The position numbers and the translations under genes are program-made. Shown here one piece after another: positions 36,112 to 46,034 of a stretch of DNA of 59,890 nucleotides (positions within the stretch are counted from its first letter, which is position 1; the number at the start of each line of letters is the position of its first letter). The notes below the pieces were generated by a model, which worked only from the letters and a program-made list of their open reading frames with translations, was not told the DNA's origin and ran no database searches. Origin of the DNA: Thermostichus vulcanus str. 'Rupite' (lineage in GTDB: Bacteria > Cyanobacteriota > Cyanobacteriia > Thermostichales > Thermostichaceae); assembly GCF_022848905.1 (NCBI RefSeq), contig NZ_JAFIRA010000019.1:1-59890 (forward strand), read 5' to 3'.

Positions 36112-38664
36112 TTATACCCCCAGCACCTGCCATAAACTGACGGTTAAGACCAAGGCTCCCAAATGGGAGGGCCACTGCCAACCTTGCCGGGCTATTTTTT
36201 GGATCAACACCCAGGAGAGCACCAAGGCCAGGATCAAGGTGGATCCCTGCAAAAAGTCAATCACGGCTGGATGAGCGATCCAAGTCGGTAGGGCGGATCC
36301 CGTCTGGCCAAAGGTTGCCCAAGTTACTGGCAGGATCTGCCCGGCCTCTGTCAGAAAGAGGGGCCAGTAAAAAGCCAGGGTTCCTCCTAGCACGAGAGGC
36401 AAATAGCCGTAGATTATCTCGGCAAAGCGCCGCTGCCCCTTCCGCTTTCTTTGCCACAGCCCAGTCAATCCATAAGCCAAAACCGGGACAAGACTGGGGA
36501 TCCCAAGCGCCAGCAGCGAAGCCCCCAGATGCGGCCAAAAGGCTTGCAAATCCCAGCTTACTCCCCACACCTGCTCAAGCCAGACTAGCAACTGCGGCAA
36601 ACAATGGAGGTAAATCCCCCCCAGCAGCAGTAACAGCAAGGCCACTTCAGGAAGGCGGGGGGTATGGGTTGTCCACAACTCGATCCCTGGCGGGCGCAAG
36701 TTAAACTCCACCGAGCGGTGCGGGCAAGCCTTGAGACAGGTCATGCAGAGGACGCAGTCTTTGTTCTCCTGCAGTTGGGCCGGATGGGAGTACAGAGGAC
36801 AGCCCCCCGTTTCCATACCCTCCCCCTTTTGGGGGCCACCTTTGTAGCACTGGTAGGTGGTACATTCTGCCGAACAGGTACCCTGCTGCGCCCGCAGCTC
36901 GGTGATGGCCAGTTTGGCGTAGAGGCCGTTCATGCCCCCAATCGGGCAGAGATACCGACACCAAAAGCGCCGTTCAAACAACAGCGAGCACACCACCGCC
37001 CCGCCGGTAATTAACAACAGCAACCACGCCGATAAATAGGCCGTATTCGGCAAATCCCAAAGTTCTTCCCAGAGAAAAATTAGGCCAAAGCCGGTAAATA
37101 AAACCCATCCCCCCCAGCGCTCCGCCCATGGTCGGGGCCATTTCCCCAGTTGCCGTGGCCAGACCCACAAGGACACCCTCTGCACCAGTTCCCCGTAGAT
37201 CATGAAGGGACAGACCGCACACCACACTCGCCCCAAAACCGGAAACACCAGCAGCACCAACGGCCACCACCAGGCCCAAAACAGGTTCAGGCCGATGTTG
37301 TGGGCGCGATCCTGCGGCCCCCAAAACAGCAGAAACACTACCAGCGTATACAGGGGCAGCACCAAGCCGTAGTTGAGGCGATCCGTCCACCAAGGGCTGC
37401 GCAGAAACTTCCGCAGGGCAGGATAGGCATTGAGTAGGTTAAGACGAAACTGCTTACCGCGGGGTTGAGGCGCCCAAAACACCTCTTCGTTCAGCACCGG
37501 TGCCCCTGCCGCCTGAACCACCGCCCGCTCAATCAAATTGCGCAGTTCCCGGGAGTTGCCGGGGTAGTCGTAGCTTTGCAAGCGACGCAGCGCTTCCGGG
37601 GTGAGGCGGGGTTTCGGGATCCCACGGCGACGGCTGTAGAGGCTGAGAAAATAGTCGGCCTTGGCTTTGATATCGGCTTTACGCACCCGCAGTGGCGGCA
37701 CCTTGATGGCGGTTACCCAGGGTTCTAGGGCGGGAATCACCCGTTCCGATACCATGAGAATTCGACAGCGATAAGGGCGAGGAGCCACTGCCAGTTCACC
37801 CTCTCCCCGTTGTACCGGCGTGTAGGATCCCGTCTCCAAAAGCTGTAGGATCTTGGGCATCAACTCGGTGGGCAACTCTTGGATATTGTTCAGAAGTAGG
37901 GTGCCTTCTCCTAGCCATTCCAGCAATCCCGGTTTTCCGCCTGCCCGCCCGAACAAATCCGCTCCACTGGCCTGCAGGGCGCTGCAATCCAGCTTGATCA
38001 TCGGTTGACGACGGTAGGGGGATCCAAAGTGGATCAAAGCGGCAATGTTGTCTTTTTCTAGACCCGGTTCCCCAAAAATTAAAATCGGTTTGCGGCTGTG
38101 GGCTGCTTCTTTCACCTGTTGGCGCAACCGCACCGCATACCGACTGGGGCCGACGATGCCCCGCTCCACCTTCGGCACCAAATAGGGGCGCAAAGCCACC
38201 TGCCGTTCTTGTTCGTAGGTAAGGCGAGCGGTCATCTGGGCCAGGGCTTCTGCCAATTCCTGGGCTTCCCCTCGGTTAGACAGCCAGCTTGCCACCTGCG
38301 GATACTCCGCCGCCCAAGCCCGCACCACCGCCGCCGGGATCCAACCTATGTTCCCATCCGAAAGAGCAATCACACTCCGGGACAAGGGCTGCTCCGCCAG
38401 CACCTCCGCCAAACCAATCACGGATCCCGGCAACAAACTCAACAAGGGATCTCCTTCTTCCCGTCCCGTCAGCGGGACAGAGTCCAGACGCCCCTGCAGC
38501 ACAATTTGGATCCCGTCTGGCACCGTTCCAGCTTCTGCCAAAGCCTGACCTTGCCGAAAGGGGCGCTCCTGCATCTGCTCTGCCAGAGGCAGCAAACTCT
38601 CCAGTGACAAGGCTTGGAATAGGGTTTGAGTTTTGAGCCACTGGGCACGCTCGACTGAAGTCAT
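36112..38664 (-). CDS. cNMP-binding + degenerate sigma54-type AAA + membrane polyferredoxin fusion
   Basis: 850 residues, start with GGAGG eight bases upstream. Order: a cyclic-nucleotide-like domain (about 10-125); an AAA domain like that of NtrC-type activators (about 165-410), with a degraded Walker A (FGEPGLEKDN) and Walker B (GTLLLNNIQELP) and no GAFTGA loop; then about eight membrane segments with NapH/NosR-like iron-sulfur motifs (WCAVCPF, WCRYLCPIGG, CVLCMTCLKACPH). ATP hydrolysis is doubtful. Cyanobacteria have no sigma54, so the AAA part must act otherwise. I infer a membrane redox sensor or electron carrier whose ligand is unknown. Confidence 0.85.
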   Translation of the reverse strand: MTSVERAQWLKTQTLFQALSLESLLPLAEQMQERPFRQGQALAEAGTVPDGIQIVLQGRLDSVPLTGREEGDPLLSLLPGSVIGLAEVLAEQPLSRSVIALSDGNIGWIPAAVVRAWAAEYPQVASWLSNRGEAQELAEALAQMTARLTYEQERQVALRPYLVPKVERGIVGPSRYAVRLRQQVKEAAHSRKPILIFGEPGLEKDNIAALIHFGSPYRRQPMIKLDCSALQASGADLFGRAGGKPGLLEWLGEGTLLLNNIQELPTELMPKILQLLETGSYTPVQRGEGELAVAPRPYRCRILMVSERVIPALEPWVTAIKVPPLRVRKADIKAKADYFLSLYSRRRGIPKPRLTPEALRRLQSYDYPGNSRELRNLIERAVVQAAGAPVLNEEVFWAPQPRGKQFRLNLLNAYPALRKFLRSPWWTDRLNYGLVLPLYTLVVFLLFWGPQDRAHNIGLNLFWAWWWPLVLLVFPVLGRVWCAVCPFMIYGELVQRVSLWVWPRQLGKWPRPWAERWGGWVLFTGFGLIFLWEELWDLPNTAYLSAWLLLLITGGAVVCSLLFERRFWCRYLCPIGGMNGLYAKLAITELRAQQGTCSAECTTYQCYKGGPQKGEGMETGGCPLYSHPAQLQENKDCVLCMTCLKACPHRSVEFNLRPPGIELWTTHTPRLPEVALLLLLLGGIYLHCLPQLLVWLEQVWGVSWDLQAFWPHLGASLLALGIPSLVPVLAYGLTGLWQRKRKGQRRFAEIIYGYLPLVLGGTLAFYWPLFLTEAGQILPVTWATFGQTGSALPTWIAHPAVIDFLQGSTLILALVLSWVLIQKIARQGWQWPSHLGALVLTVSLWQVLGV

Positions 38665-38891
38665 CTGCGGTGCCTCCGCTGCTGAACATTCCGTTAGCTG
38701 TATTATCCCGCCAGTTTTTTGGGGAGCTGCCGGGTTTTTGGGATCCTTTACGACTGGACAAGTCGGCTGGATGAAGGAGGAACCCCCTGGCTTCTAGTCG
38801 TAGGGAGGATGTTAGCTTAGCTACCAATGGGTGAAAGGGGGGCTCGTCTCCTCCCTTTGGGTTCTGGCTCCCCAGTTATTCCTTAAATCCA

Positions 38892-39776
38892 ATGCCTCTG
38901 TTTCGTTCTCCTGAATTTAAGCGGCAGCCTGAAAGTTCGGCCCTCAGATGGGGTAAGGTCAGGCTGATGGATGGGTTGCTATATGGGTTGCTGGGATCCC
39001 TGGCCATTCTCATCTTGGCCCCTTTGCTCTGGTTGCTGAGCACAGCCCTCAAGTCACCCCAGGAAAACATCTTTGCCTACCCACCCCGCTGGATCCCGGC
39101 TCAACCGACGCTGCAAGCGTTTGAGCGGGTTTGGCGAGAAAATCCCTTTTGGCGCTATACCTTCAACAGCCTACTGGTGGCTGGGATAACGGTATTGATG
39201 AATCTCTGGGTGTGTTCTTGGGCGGCCTACCCTTTGGCACGGATGACCTTTCGCGGGCGGCAACTGTTGTTTTGGCTGTTGATCGGCACCAGTATGATCC
39301 CTTTCCAGATCACGATGATCCCCCTCTACGTACTGAGTGTGCAGTGGGGGTTGCGCAATTCCTATGTGGGGTTGATCCTGCCCTATGCAGCTTCGGCGTT
39401 TGGGATTTTCTTGCTGCGGCAGGCATTTGCAGGGATCCCGCGGGAATTGGAGGATGCAGCTCGCATCGATGGCTGCTCCCTCTGGGGGATCTGGTGGCAT
39501 GTGATGATCCCAGCAGTACGGCCCGCCTTGATCACCTTAGCGGTTTTTACCTTTGTCGCCATGTGGGGGGATTTCCTCTGGCCGTTGCTGCTGCTGGATG
39601 ACCCGAATCTCTACACCTTGCCCTTGGGGGTAGCGAATTTGGCCAGTGCTTTTTCTGCCGATTGGCGGTTGATCGCGGCGGGATCCCTGATCTCGGTTGG
39701 GCCGGTTTTGGTTCTGTTCTGGGTTCTACAGCACTATGTCATTCCCACCGACTTGGATAGCGGCATCCGGGGTTAG
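38892..39776 (+). CDS. sugar ABC transporter permease (MalG-like)
   Basis: 294 residues with six membrane segments. The EAA loop reads EDAARIDGCSLWGIWWHVMIP, the MalG/LacG-type signature. The N-terminal IFAYPPRWIPAQPT is typical of carbohydrate permeases (CUT1). No partner permease, binding protein or ATPase is nearby, so its complex is encoded elsewhere; a glucosylglycerol/trehalose-type system is one possibility. The stop lies four bases before the next gene's chosen start. Confidence 0.88.
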   Translation: MPLFRSPEFKRQPESSALRWGKVRLMDGLLYGLLGSLAILILAPLLWLLSTALKSPQENIFAYPPRWIPAQPTLQAFERVWRENPFWRYTFNSLLVAGITVLMNLWVCSWAAYPLARMTFRGRQLLFWLLIGTSMIPFQITMIPLYVLSVQWGLRNSYVGLILPYAASAFGIFLLRQAFAGIPRELEDAARIDGCSLWGIWWHVMIPAVRPALITLAVFTFVAMWGDFLWPLLLLDDPNLYTLPLGVANLASAFSADWRLIAAGSLISVGPVLVLFWVLQHYVIPTDLDSGIRG

Positions 39777-39780
39777 GGAA

Positions 39781-40482
39781 GTGCTACCCAACCCCCCCCT
39801 ATCAGACCGGGTGGCTCAGGTGTGGTTGCGGGGGGTTCCCCCTCTGGAGGAGTTGCTGCCGCAAGTTGGAATCCTATCGCCAGAGGAGCAGAACAAAGCA
39901 GAGCGCCTGCAATCGGAAGCGGATCGGCGACGGTTTCTGGCCAGTCGGTTGTTCCTAAGAATGCTGCTCAGCCAGTATAGCGGCCTGCCACCGGCATCGA
40001 TTCGGATCGAGCACAGTCCCAGAGGTAAACCCTATTGGAGGGATCCGCCTCAGCCGATTCAATCTATTCAATTCAACCTCAGCCATTCCCATGAGCGGAT
40101 CTTGATTGCCCTGATACTCAGGCATCGGATTGGTGTGGATTTGGAATGGATTCGGCCTGTGCCCCGTTGGCAAGCGATTGCCCAACGCTATTTTTCCGCT
40201 GCTGAACAAGCTGATTTGGCTCACTGCCCAGATTGTGAGCGGGATCCCCTATTTTTTCAAATCTGGACGCAGAAGGAGGCTCTGCTAAAAGCCATCGGCA
40301 CCGGCCTAGCAGGATACAAAACCCTGGCCAGGGATCCGGATCCCGTTTTTACTCTCCAAGAGGAGCACGCTTGGGCCACTCTCTCCCTAGAGGTTGGAGC
40401 CGGGTATGCCGCTGCTGTTGCGGTGGAAACAATCGGGGCTGAACAACCGGTGGTGCTGTTCCATCGGGATCAAGGGATCTGA
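39781..40482 (+). CDS. Sfp-type 4'-phosphopantetheinyl transferase
   Basis: 233 residues from GTG 39781 (GGGG nearby); an ATG at 39736 overlaps the permease. The signature motifs are HRIGVDLEWI and IWTQKEALLKAIGTGL. It transfers phosphopantetheine from CoA to carrier proteins; cyanobacteria use one Sfp-type enzyme for both fatty-acid and secondary-metabolite carriers. Length is standard. Tight spacing suggests cotranscription with the permease, but no functional link is evident. Confidence 0.9.
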   Translation: MLPNPPLSDRVAQVWLRGVPPLEELLPQVGILSPEEQNKAERLQSEADRRRFLASRLFLRMLLSQYSGLPPASIRIEHSPRGKPYWRDPPQPIQSIQFNLSHSHERILIALILRHRIGVDLEWIRPVPRWQAIAQRYFSAAEQADLAHCPDCERDPLFFQIWTQKEALLKAIGTGLAGYKTLARDPDPVFTLQEEHAWATLSLEVGAGYAAAVAVETIGAEQPVVLFHRDQGI

Positions 40483-40630
40483 ACCCCAAAGCCTCTCGCC
40501 CAGCTCGTCGGCAAGAAAGTTTCCACCCAACTCTGGCCGCAACGGGATCCCTTCTGACTAAACTGGGGACAGGTTCTCAATCTTGCTAAACACTGTTTAT
40601 CTGTCTGTATTCCATGTTGTTTGCCTTGCC

Positions 40631-41080
40631 ATGTTGAGTTGGGTTTATCGCAGCCTACTGCTGGGGGTATGCCTACTTATGCTCTGGGCAGGGATGCCGG
40701 ACACGGCTGCCGCTCGGGATCTGTCTAAACAACCCCCCCAAGACCAATCCATTCAACTGGGGACTGCCGATAGCCAGTTGGTGTTTGTGCCCAAGGATCT
40801 CACTTTTCGCAATGGATCCCTGTACCGTCTGCATCTGAGCAACCCCAGTCAATTGAAGCACTATTTCACCGCCAAAGATTTTGCAGATGCCGTCTGGACT
40901 CGCAAATTGGAAGTGGCCGGTGTAGAAATCAAAGGGCAAATTCGGGAAATTGAGCTGAAGCCAGGGGCATCGGTGGAATGGCAATTTATTCCGCTCAAAT
41001 CTGGAGTCTATTCTCTGGTTTGTACCATCCCTGGACATGCAGAAGCGGGCATGCTGGGGCATATCACCATTAGCGATTGA
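40631..41080 (+). CDS. exported cupredoxin-like protein
   Basis: 149 residues from the ATG at 40631. A signal peptide (about 1-26) precedes a cupredoxin fold: the first copper ligand lies in LKHYF, and the others in LVCTIPGHAEAGMLGH (Cys, His, Met), the type-1 copper spacing. It is likely a periplasmic or lumenal electron carrier or copper protein, not classical plastocyanin since the C-terminal loop differs. A longer start at 40583 is possible. Confidence 0.82.
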   Translation: MLSWVYRSLLLGVCLLMLWAGMPDTAAARDLSKQPPQDQSIQLGTADSQLVFVPKDLTFRNGSLYRLHLSNPSQLKHYFTAKDFADAVWTRKLEVAGVEIKGQIREIELKPGASVEWQFIPLKSGVYSLVCTIPGHAEAGMLGHITISD

Positions 41081-41226
41081 ACATTCCTGCTTAAGCATTT
41101 ATACTTACCCAAATCAACTTGAATCCGTTCCCTCAAGGCTCCACTTCGGTTCGCCAATCCAGGGGGTTTGGGTTGTTTCTGCCAAAAGGGGATAGAAAAG
41201 AGAAAGATTTAGCCTGGGACAACGCC

Positions 41227-43749
41227 ATGAAACACTTACTTACAGCTGTGGTGGAACACTTGCCCCACAGAACAAGTCGCCCCTGGCGCCCCTGGCAACA
41301 GACGGGATCCCTCTCCAGTAATGGCCGCAAAAAGCCTACGCTCTCGGGTCGATTGGCAGGGTATACCCTAACGCTTCTTTCCCTGACTGCCGTCCACGGG
41401 ATCCGTTACTACAACGAACCGCAACTGACTATCGGCAGCCGTTCCCCACAAACCTTTTTGGCGCCTGCTGCTGCAGAAATTGAAGATGTGGAAGCCACTC
41501 AAGCCCGACAAGTGGAGGCGCGACGACGGGTGGTACAAGCGCTCCAGCTCAGCAGCAGTGCCAACGACAAAATGCAGCAGGATTTGGAAGCTCTCTGGGC
41601 TTCTGTGGAGGCGGTGCGACAACAGGCGGGATCCCTGCCCTATGTTTCTGTACAGTTGCTGTCTTTGCCCACCCAAATCTATCTCCGCCAGCTCGCCCCT
41701 GAAGACTGGGAACCGCTTCAGGATCGGGCCCGACAAGAGGCCATTCGTACTCGTACTTCCACCCTGCGGTTACAAGAGGATGCCAACCCAGCGGAGCGTC
41801 CGGATCAACTCCCTCCTGAGCAACGGGCCAAACAAGAATTAATCGAAGTTTGGCAACGGGCCTGGTTGGATGGTTCAGCGACCCTGACTCCGGCAGAGGA
41901 TCCCTACACTCAATTGGTCGCTCAGGTGGAAGCTGCGCAACGACAGTACCAAGCTGCTTTACTGCAGTTAGAACAGCTCACTCCCCCGACCCCAGCCACC
42001 GTTCTCAACCTCGTGGATCCCGATTGGCAACAGCTCCAACAGCAGAGCCGCCGTGTCTTGGAACGCATCCAAAAGATCGGCATTGTCGATGGGTTACCCC
42101 GCGAAGTCCGTGCCGAAGGGATCCAAGCCCAACTGGACGATTTAACCTTTCCCGGCAATGCCGCCCAACGGCAAGAACTGCAAGCGCTGGTCTACCAGTG
42201 GCTGAACCAAGTGCTGACCCCGAATGTAGAGGTGGATCCGCAACGCACCGACCAACGCATTCGTGCCGAAATTGAAAAAGTGGAACCTGTCTTGATCTCT
42301 GTGACGGAAAATCAGGTGATCGTGCGGGCGAATCAAACCATCACCCCTGAGATCTTCTTGGTTCTGGATCACTTCGGGCTAACCCAGCGCGGAGTCAATA
42401 TCTGGGGTTTGGTGGGAGTAGCCGGGCTGATGGGCATGGGCTTAGCCATCTTTGTGCCCTTGCAAAAACGCTTGAAACCGGATCTGCGCCGACGGGATCG
42501 GGTGTTGATCCTGATGGTTTCTCTCACGGCTCCGCTTTTGGCGGCTTTGTTCAAGCTGGAATTCAGTTCCCTCCCGGCGGTGGGGCTGTTGCTGGGCAGT
42601 TTCTATGGGGCGGGACTGGGTTTGGTGGTGGTGGTCGGGCAAGCGTTGTTGTTGCCCCTGGTGGCGCCCGCTAGCTTGCTTGCTTTTGCCCCCTTGCTCT
42701 CCGGCAGTGTCGTGGCCTGTGCTTTGGCAGGGCGTTCTCGTTCTCGAGAGGAGTTGGCCCTCTTAGGGGGTGGGGCAGCTCTGGTTCAAATGCTGGCTTA
42801 TGGAGCGGTTAGCTTGGCGACAACCGGGGGGATCGATCTCCTGGCGATGGCTTTGGCGGGAGGAACCAGCTTGGGGTGGAGCATTGTCGCCCTGGGAGCC
42901 AGCCCCTACCTGGAGCGCCTATTCGACTTGGTGACCCCGATTCGTCTGCTGGAATTGGGCAACCCGAACCGGACTCTCTTGCGCCGACTGGCGGCAGAAG
43001 CCCCTGGCACCTTTCAACACACCCTTTTTGTGGCCACTTTGGCCGAACGGGCCGCCCAAAAGTTGAACCTGAATGTGGAGCTGGTGCGTACCGGCACCCT
43101 CTACCACGACATCGGCAAAATGCTGCAGGCCCGCTACTTTATCGAGAACCAGATGGGTAGCCTCAACCCGCACACCCAACTGGACGATCCCTATCGCAGC
43201 GCTCAGATCATCAAGGCCCATGTCAGCGATGGCCTCCGCCTAGCCAAGCAATACAACCTGCCCACGGCTGTCCGAGCTTTTATTCCTGAGCACCAGGGCA
43301 CAATCCTGATCGCCTATTTTTATCACCAAGCCCAACTCAAAGCTGGGGATCAACCGGTGCCGCAAGAACCCTTCCGCTACGATGGCCCCATTCCGCAAAG
43401 CAAAGAGACCGGGGTGGTGATGATGGCAGATGCCTGTGAAGCGGCCCTGCGCAGCATGACCTTGAGCGATGGATTTGGTTCTGAAGTGATGGAACGAGCT
43501 AGGGCAACGGTGCAAAAGATCGCAAAGGCCCGTTGGCAAGATGGCCAGCTAGCCGATAGTGGGCTGACTCTAGAAGATCTGGAGGTGGTGGCGGAGGCTT
43601 TTGTGGAGGTTTGGCGGGAATCTAACCACGAGCGGATCCCTTATCCCACCTCAACCCCTACCCCTCCCCTTTCTGATAACTCTTCTACTAACTCTTCTAC
43701 CCGTGCCGAGTTCCCGGTCCTGATCACCCCTTCAACGGGATCCCTTTGA
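41227..43749 (+). CDS. pgpH: 7TM-HD protein, probable cyclic-di-AMP phosphodiesterase (PgpH-like)
   Basis: About 840 residues from the ATG at 41227. After one N-terminal membrane segment (TLSGRLAGYTLTLLSLTAV) comes a large extracytoplasmic 7TMR-HDED domain (about 60-390), then seven membrane segments (about 390-595), then an HD domain: TFQHTLFVATLAERA, LYHDIGKM and FIPEHQG. PgpH enzymes hydrolyse c-di-AMP to pApA. The ending is a Ser/Thr/Pro-rich tail. The same window has a c-di-AMP riboswitch, so both ends of one second-messenger pathway are present. Confidence 0.9.
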   Translation: MKHLLTAVVEHLPHRTSRPWRPWQQTGSLSSNGRKKPTLSGRLAGYTLTLLSLTAVHGIRYYNEPQLTIGSRSPQTFLAPAAAEIEDVEATQARQVEARRRVVQALQLSSSANDKMQQDLEALWASVEAVRQQAGSLPYVSVQLLSLPTQIYLRQLAPEDWEPLQDRARQEAIRTRTSTLRLQEDANPAERPDQLPPEQRAKQELIEVWQRAWLDGSATLTPAEDPYTQLVAQVEAAQRQYQAALLQLEQLTPPTPATVLNLVDPDWQQLQQQSRRVLERIQKIGIVDGLPREVRAEGIQAQLDDLTFPGNAAQRQELQALVYQWLNQVLTPNVEVDPQRTDQRIRAEIEKVEPVLISVTENQVIVRANQTITPEIFLVLDHFGLTQRGVNIWGLVGVAGLMGMGLAIFVPLQKRLKPDLRRRDRVLILMVSLTAPLLAALFKLEFSSLPAVGLLLGSFYGAGLGLVVVVGQALLLPLVAPASLLAFAPLLSGSVVACALAGRSRSREELALLGGGAALVQMLAYGAVSLATTGGIDLLAMALAGGTSLGWSIVALGASPYLERLFDLVTPIRLLELGNPNRTLLRRLAAEAPGTFQHTLFVATLAERAAQKLNLNVELVRTGTLYHDIGKMLQARYFIENQMGSLNPHTQLDDPYRSAQIIKAHVSDGLRLAKQYNLPTAVRAFIPEHQGTILIAYFYHQAQLKAGDQPVPQEPFRYDGPIPQSKETGVVMMADACEAALRSMTLSDGFGSEVMERARATVQKIAKARWQDGQLADSGLTLEDLEVVAEAFVEVWRESNHERIPYPTSTPTPPLSDNSSTNSSTRAEFPVLITPSTGSL

Positions 43750-43939
43750 CGGCAAGCTCCCTCTGAGAATGGCCTGAGTAGGTGGAGAAATGTCTAGCTC
43801 TGGAGGCCATCCATCGGTACGATAGGGGATCTATTGCGAATCAGGTCGGTGCTCTTTACTGAGATTGAGTACGCCTGTCTTCTAGGGGATCACTTCAGGA
43901 TCCTCAATTCAATTTGCCTTTTCTCGGATGGCCTACTGA

Positions 43940-45157
43940 ATGCCTAATGCTGCTTCTGCTTCATTGACGGCTCCAACTGCCTTGGTAACCCCCATCCAGA
44001 TCCCGCCCCTATCCCACCCCAGTCCTATCCAACTCTCGCTGGTGATCCCCACCTACAATGAGGCTTCCAGTATCCAAAGCCTGATCAGTCAGTTGTGTGG
44101 ATCCCTGGATACGGTCTTGCCGGGGGCCTATGAGCTGATTGTGGTGGATGACAACAGCCCGGATCACACAGCCAAGGTGGCCCAGGAGTTACAAGGCCAG
44201 TTGCCGCAACTCAAAGTCATTTGCCGCCAACAGGAACGGGGATTGGCCACTGCCGTTTTGCGAGGTTGGCAGGTTTCCCAAGGAGAGGTTTTGGGGGTGA
44301 TCGATGGGGACTTGCAGCATCCACCGGAGATGATTCTCAAGTTGTGGCAGCCCATGCAAAGGGGAGCAGACTTGGCAGTGGGCAGCCGCTATGCAGAATC
44401 GGGTGGAGTCAGCTACTGGAGCTTGGGTCGGCGCATTATTTCCCGAGGGGCACAACTGATCGGGCTGGCCATACTGCCTGGGGTTTTAGGGCGTGTTTCG
44501 GATCCCTTGAGTGGGTTATTTCTGGTTCGGCGTAAATCTATTGCCGGGATCCCGCTCAACCCCAAAGGCTACAAACTGCTGATCGAGGTGCTGGCTCGGG
44601 GCCGAGTTGGAACCATTGAAGAAGTCGGTTATGTGTTTCAGGAGCGTCAAAATGGCGAGAGCAAAATCCAACTGCGAACCTGCATTCAATATCTACAACA
44701 CCTGATCCACCTGCGCCTTTCCCTTGGCCCTCTGGGATCCTTCCTGCGCTTTAGCACTGTTGGGCTCTCGGGCACCTTTGTAGATATGATTCTGCTCTAC
44801 TTTTTGCATGATCCCAGCAATTTAGGCTGGGGACTGATGGCCAGCAAGCTGATTTCCTCGGAAGTTGCTATTTTGAACAACTTTCTTTGGAATGATCTAT
44901 GGACGTTTCGCAGTGTCACCAAGCTGCAACCCGGTGCATTGAACCGACTGAAACGACTGGTCAAGTTTAATGTCATTTGTCTGATTGGCTTGTTGCTCAA
45001 CTCTTTTCTGTTGATCCTGCTGAGTGAATATCTCGGCATCCATTATCTACTGGCCAACCTGATTGCCATTGGCATTGTCGTGTTTTGGAACTTTTATCTG
45101 AATTTTAAACTGAGCTGGCGGGTCACGGAAGTCAAACCTAACCCAAAAAACCCCTAA
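43940..45157 (+). CDS. GT2 polyprenyl-phosphate glycosyltransferase fused to GtrA domain
   Basis: 405 residues. The catalytic domain (about 30-245) has SLVIPTYNEASSI, VVDDNSPDHT, VIDGDLQHPPEM and VGSRY, as in dolichol-phosphate mannosyltransferase-like enzymes that load a sugar onto a lipid carrier. From about residue 265 the protein is a GtrA-like domain with four membrane segments (FLRFSTVGLSGTFVDMILLY onward). The pair likely makes and flips or presents a lipid-linked sugar for wall or glycan modification. A hairpin at 45159 ends the gene. Confidence 0.92.
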   Translation: MPNAASASLTAPTALVTPIQIPPLSHPSPIQLSLVIPTYNEASSIQSLISQLCGSLDTVLPGAYELIVVDDNSPDHTAKVAQELQGQLPQLKVICRQQERGLATAVLRGWQVSQGEVLGVIDGDLQHPPEMILKLWQPMQRGADLAVGSRYAESGGVSYWSLGRRIISRGAQLIGLAILPGVLGRVSDPLSGLFLVRRKSIAGIPLNPKGYKLLIEVLARGRVGTIEEVGYVFQERQNGESKIQLRTCIQYLQHLIHLRLSLGPLGSFLRFSTVGLSGTFVDMILLYFLHDPSNLGWGLMASKLISSEVAILNNFLWNDLWTFRSVTKLQPGALNRLKRLVKFNVICLIGLLLNSFLLILLSEYLGIHYLLANLIAIGIVVFWNFYLNFKLSWRVTEVKPNPKNP

Positions 45158-45158
45158 A

Positions 45159-45185
45159 GGCAGATCAACCTTATGTTGACCTGCC
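45159..45185 (+). terminator. possible terminator hairpin after the glycosyltransferase gene
   Basis: GGCAGATCAAC, loop CTTAT, then GTTGACCTGCC with one mismatch. No strong T run follows on the plus strand, so it may be weak or processed. Confidence 0.5.
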
Positions 45186-45582
45186 CTTAATAAGGGGATC
45201 CCATAATTAGGCTCTAGACTTAAACTTCGAGATCCCAGTAGCACCGAAAAGAAACTACCACTTCGGCTTGGGGATTTTGATTTGAGGGGTCAGAGGAATC
45301 GCTGCTGAGGCAATGGTACTAATGCACAAGTGTTGTATGATAGCTTATCTAATTCTATTGATGATAGAGATACCAAAAATATATAGCGAGAAATTGTTAG
45401 ACAAGTTGAGATATATTCAACTGATTATCCGTCAGGAAAGTAATTTTGTGGTTTGGATGACTCGTATGACTGGAGACCCTAAAGTGTAAAGTATTATGTC
45501 AGGATGCAACGCTTTTGCTCAAAATGTCCGTGCTGCCACGGTTCAAGAATAGATTGAAGACTCGCATCACGGGTGACATCGA
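45186..45582. other. AT-rich intergenic region
   Basis: No gene or RNA is recognised. It is markedly more AT-rich than its surroundings and lacks GGATCC sites after the one at 45197, which suggests a remnant of inserted DNA. It leads into the truncated FmdE-like frame. Confidence 0.4.
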
Positions 45583-45954
45583 ATGGGGCTACGCGCCCTC
45601 GAGGAGTTAGGGCTGATGAGTCCTACTCCCCACACCTCTATGAATCGCTTTGCCGTAGAGGTGATTCATGAATCCCCCAGAGAGATCCAATTCACTTCAA
45701 TTGTGGACGGCTTGCATGCCGGTACGGGGGCCAGTTTGGGCAAGATGAACTTGAGCTTAGTGGAAGTCGGCTCCGTTGAGGAAATGCGCAGCCTTGTCAT
45801 TCATAAAGAAAGTGGTAGGCAGGTGGAATTTCGGGTTTTGCCAGAGTTTTTAGCGACCTATCGAGATTTGCCGAGAGAGGAGTTAGCAGCAGCCGGGCAA
45901 CGGGTTCTGCAAATGCCGGATGAAGAGATTTTCGTTGTTAAAGTGAGTCCCTAA
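45583..45954 (+). pseudogene. FmdE-like gene fragment, N-terminus lost
   Basis: 123 codons whose core, VEVIHESPREIQFTSIVDGL then AGTGASLGKMNLSLVEV, matches FmdE-like proteins (formylmethanofuran dehydrogenase subunit E related). The N-terminal metal-binding CPG/HGH part is missing: just upstream, a different frame gives SHHG followed by a stop, so the gene is broken there. Later text to DEEIFVVKVSP reads normally. A short functional protein cannot be excluded, but I call it a decayed gene. Confidence 0.7.
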
Positions 45955-46034
45955 AGTTCTGGTAAGGTTCTGGTGAATATCCCCCTGGCATGGATTGGGA
46001 TCCTAAATGTTTAGCGCTATGATGCAGATTCACA

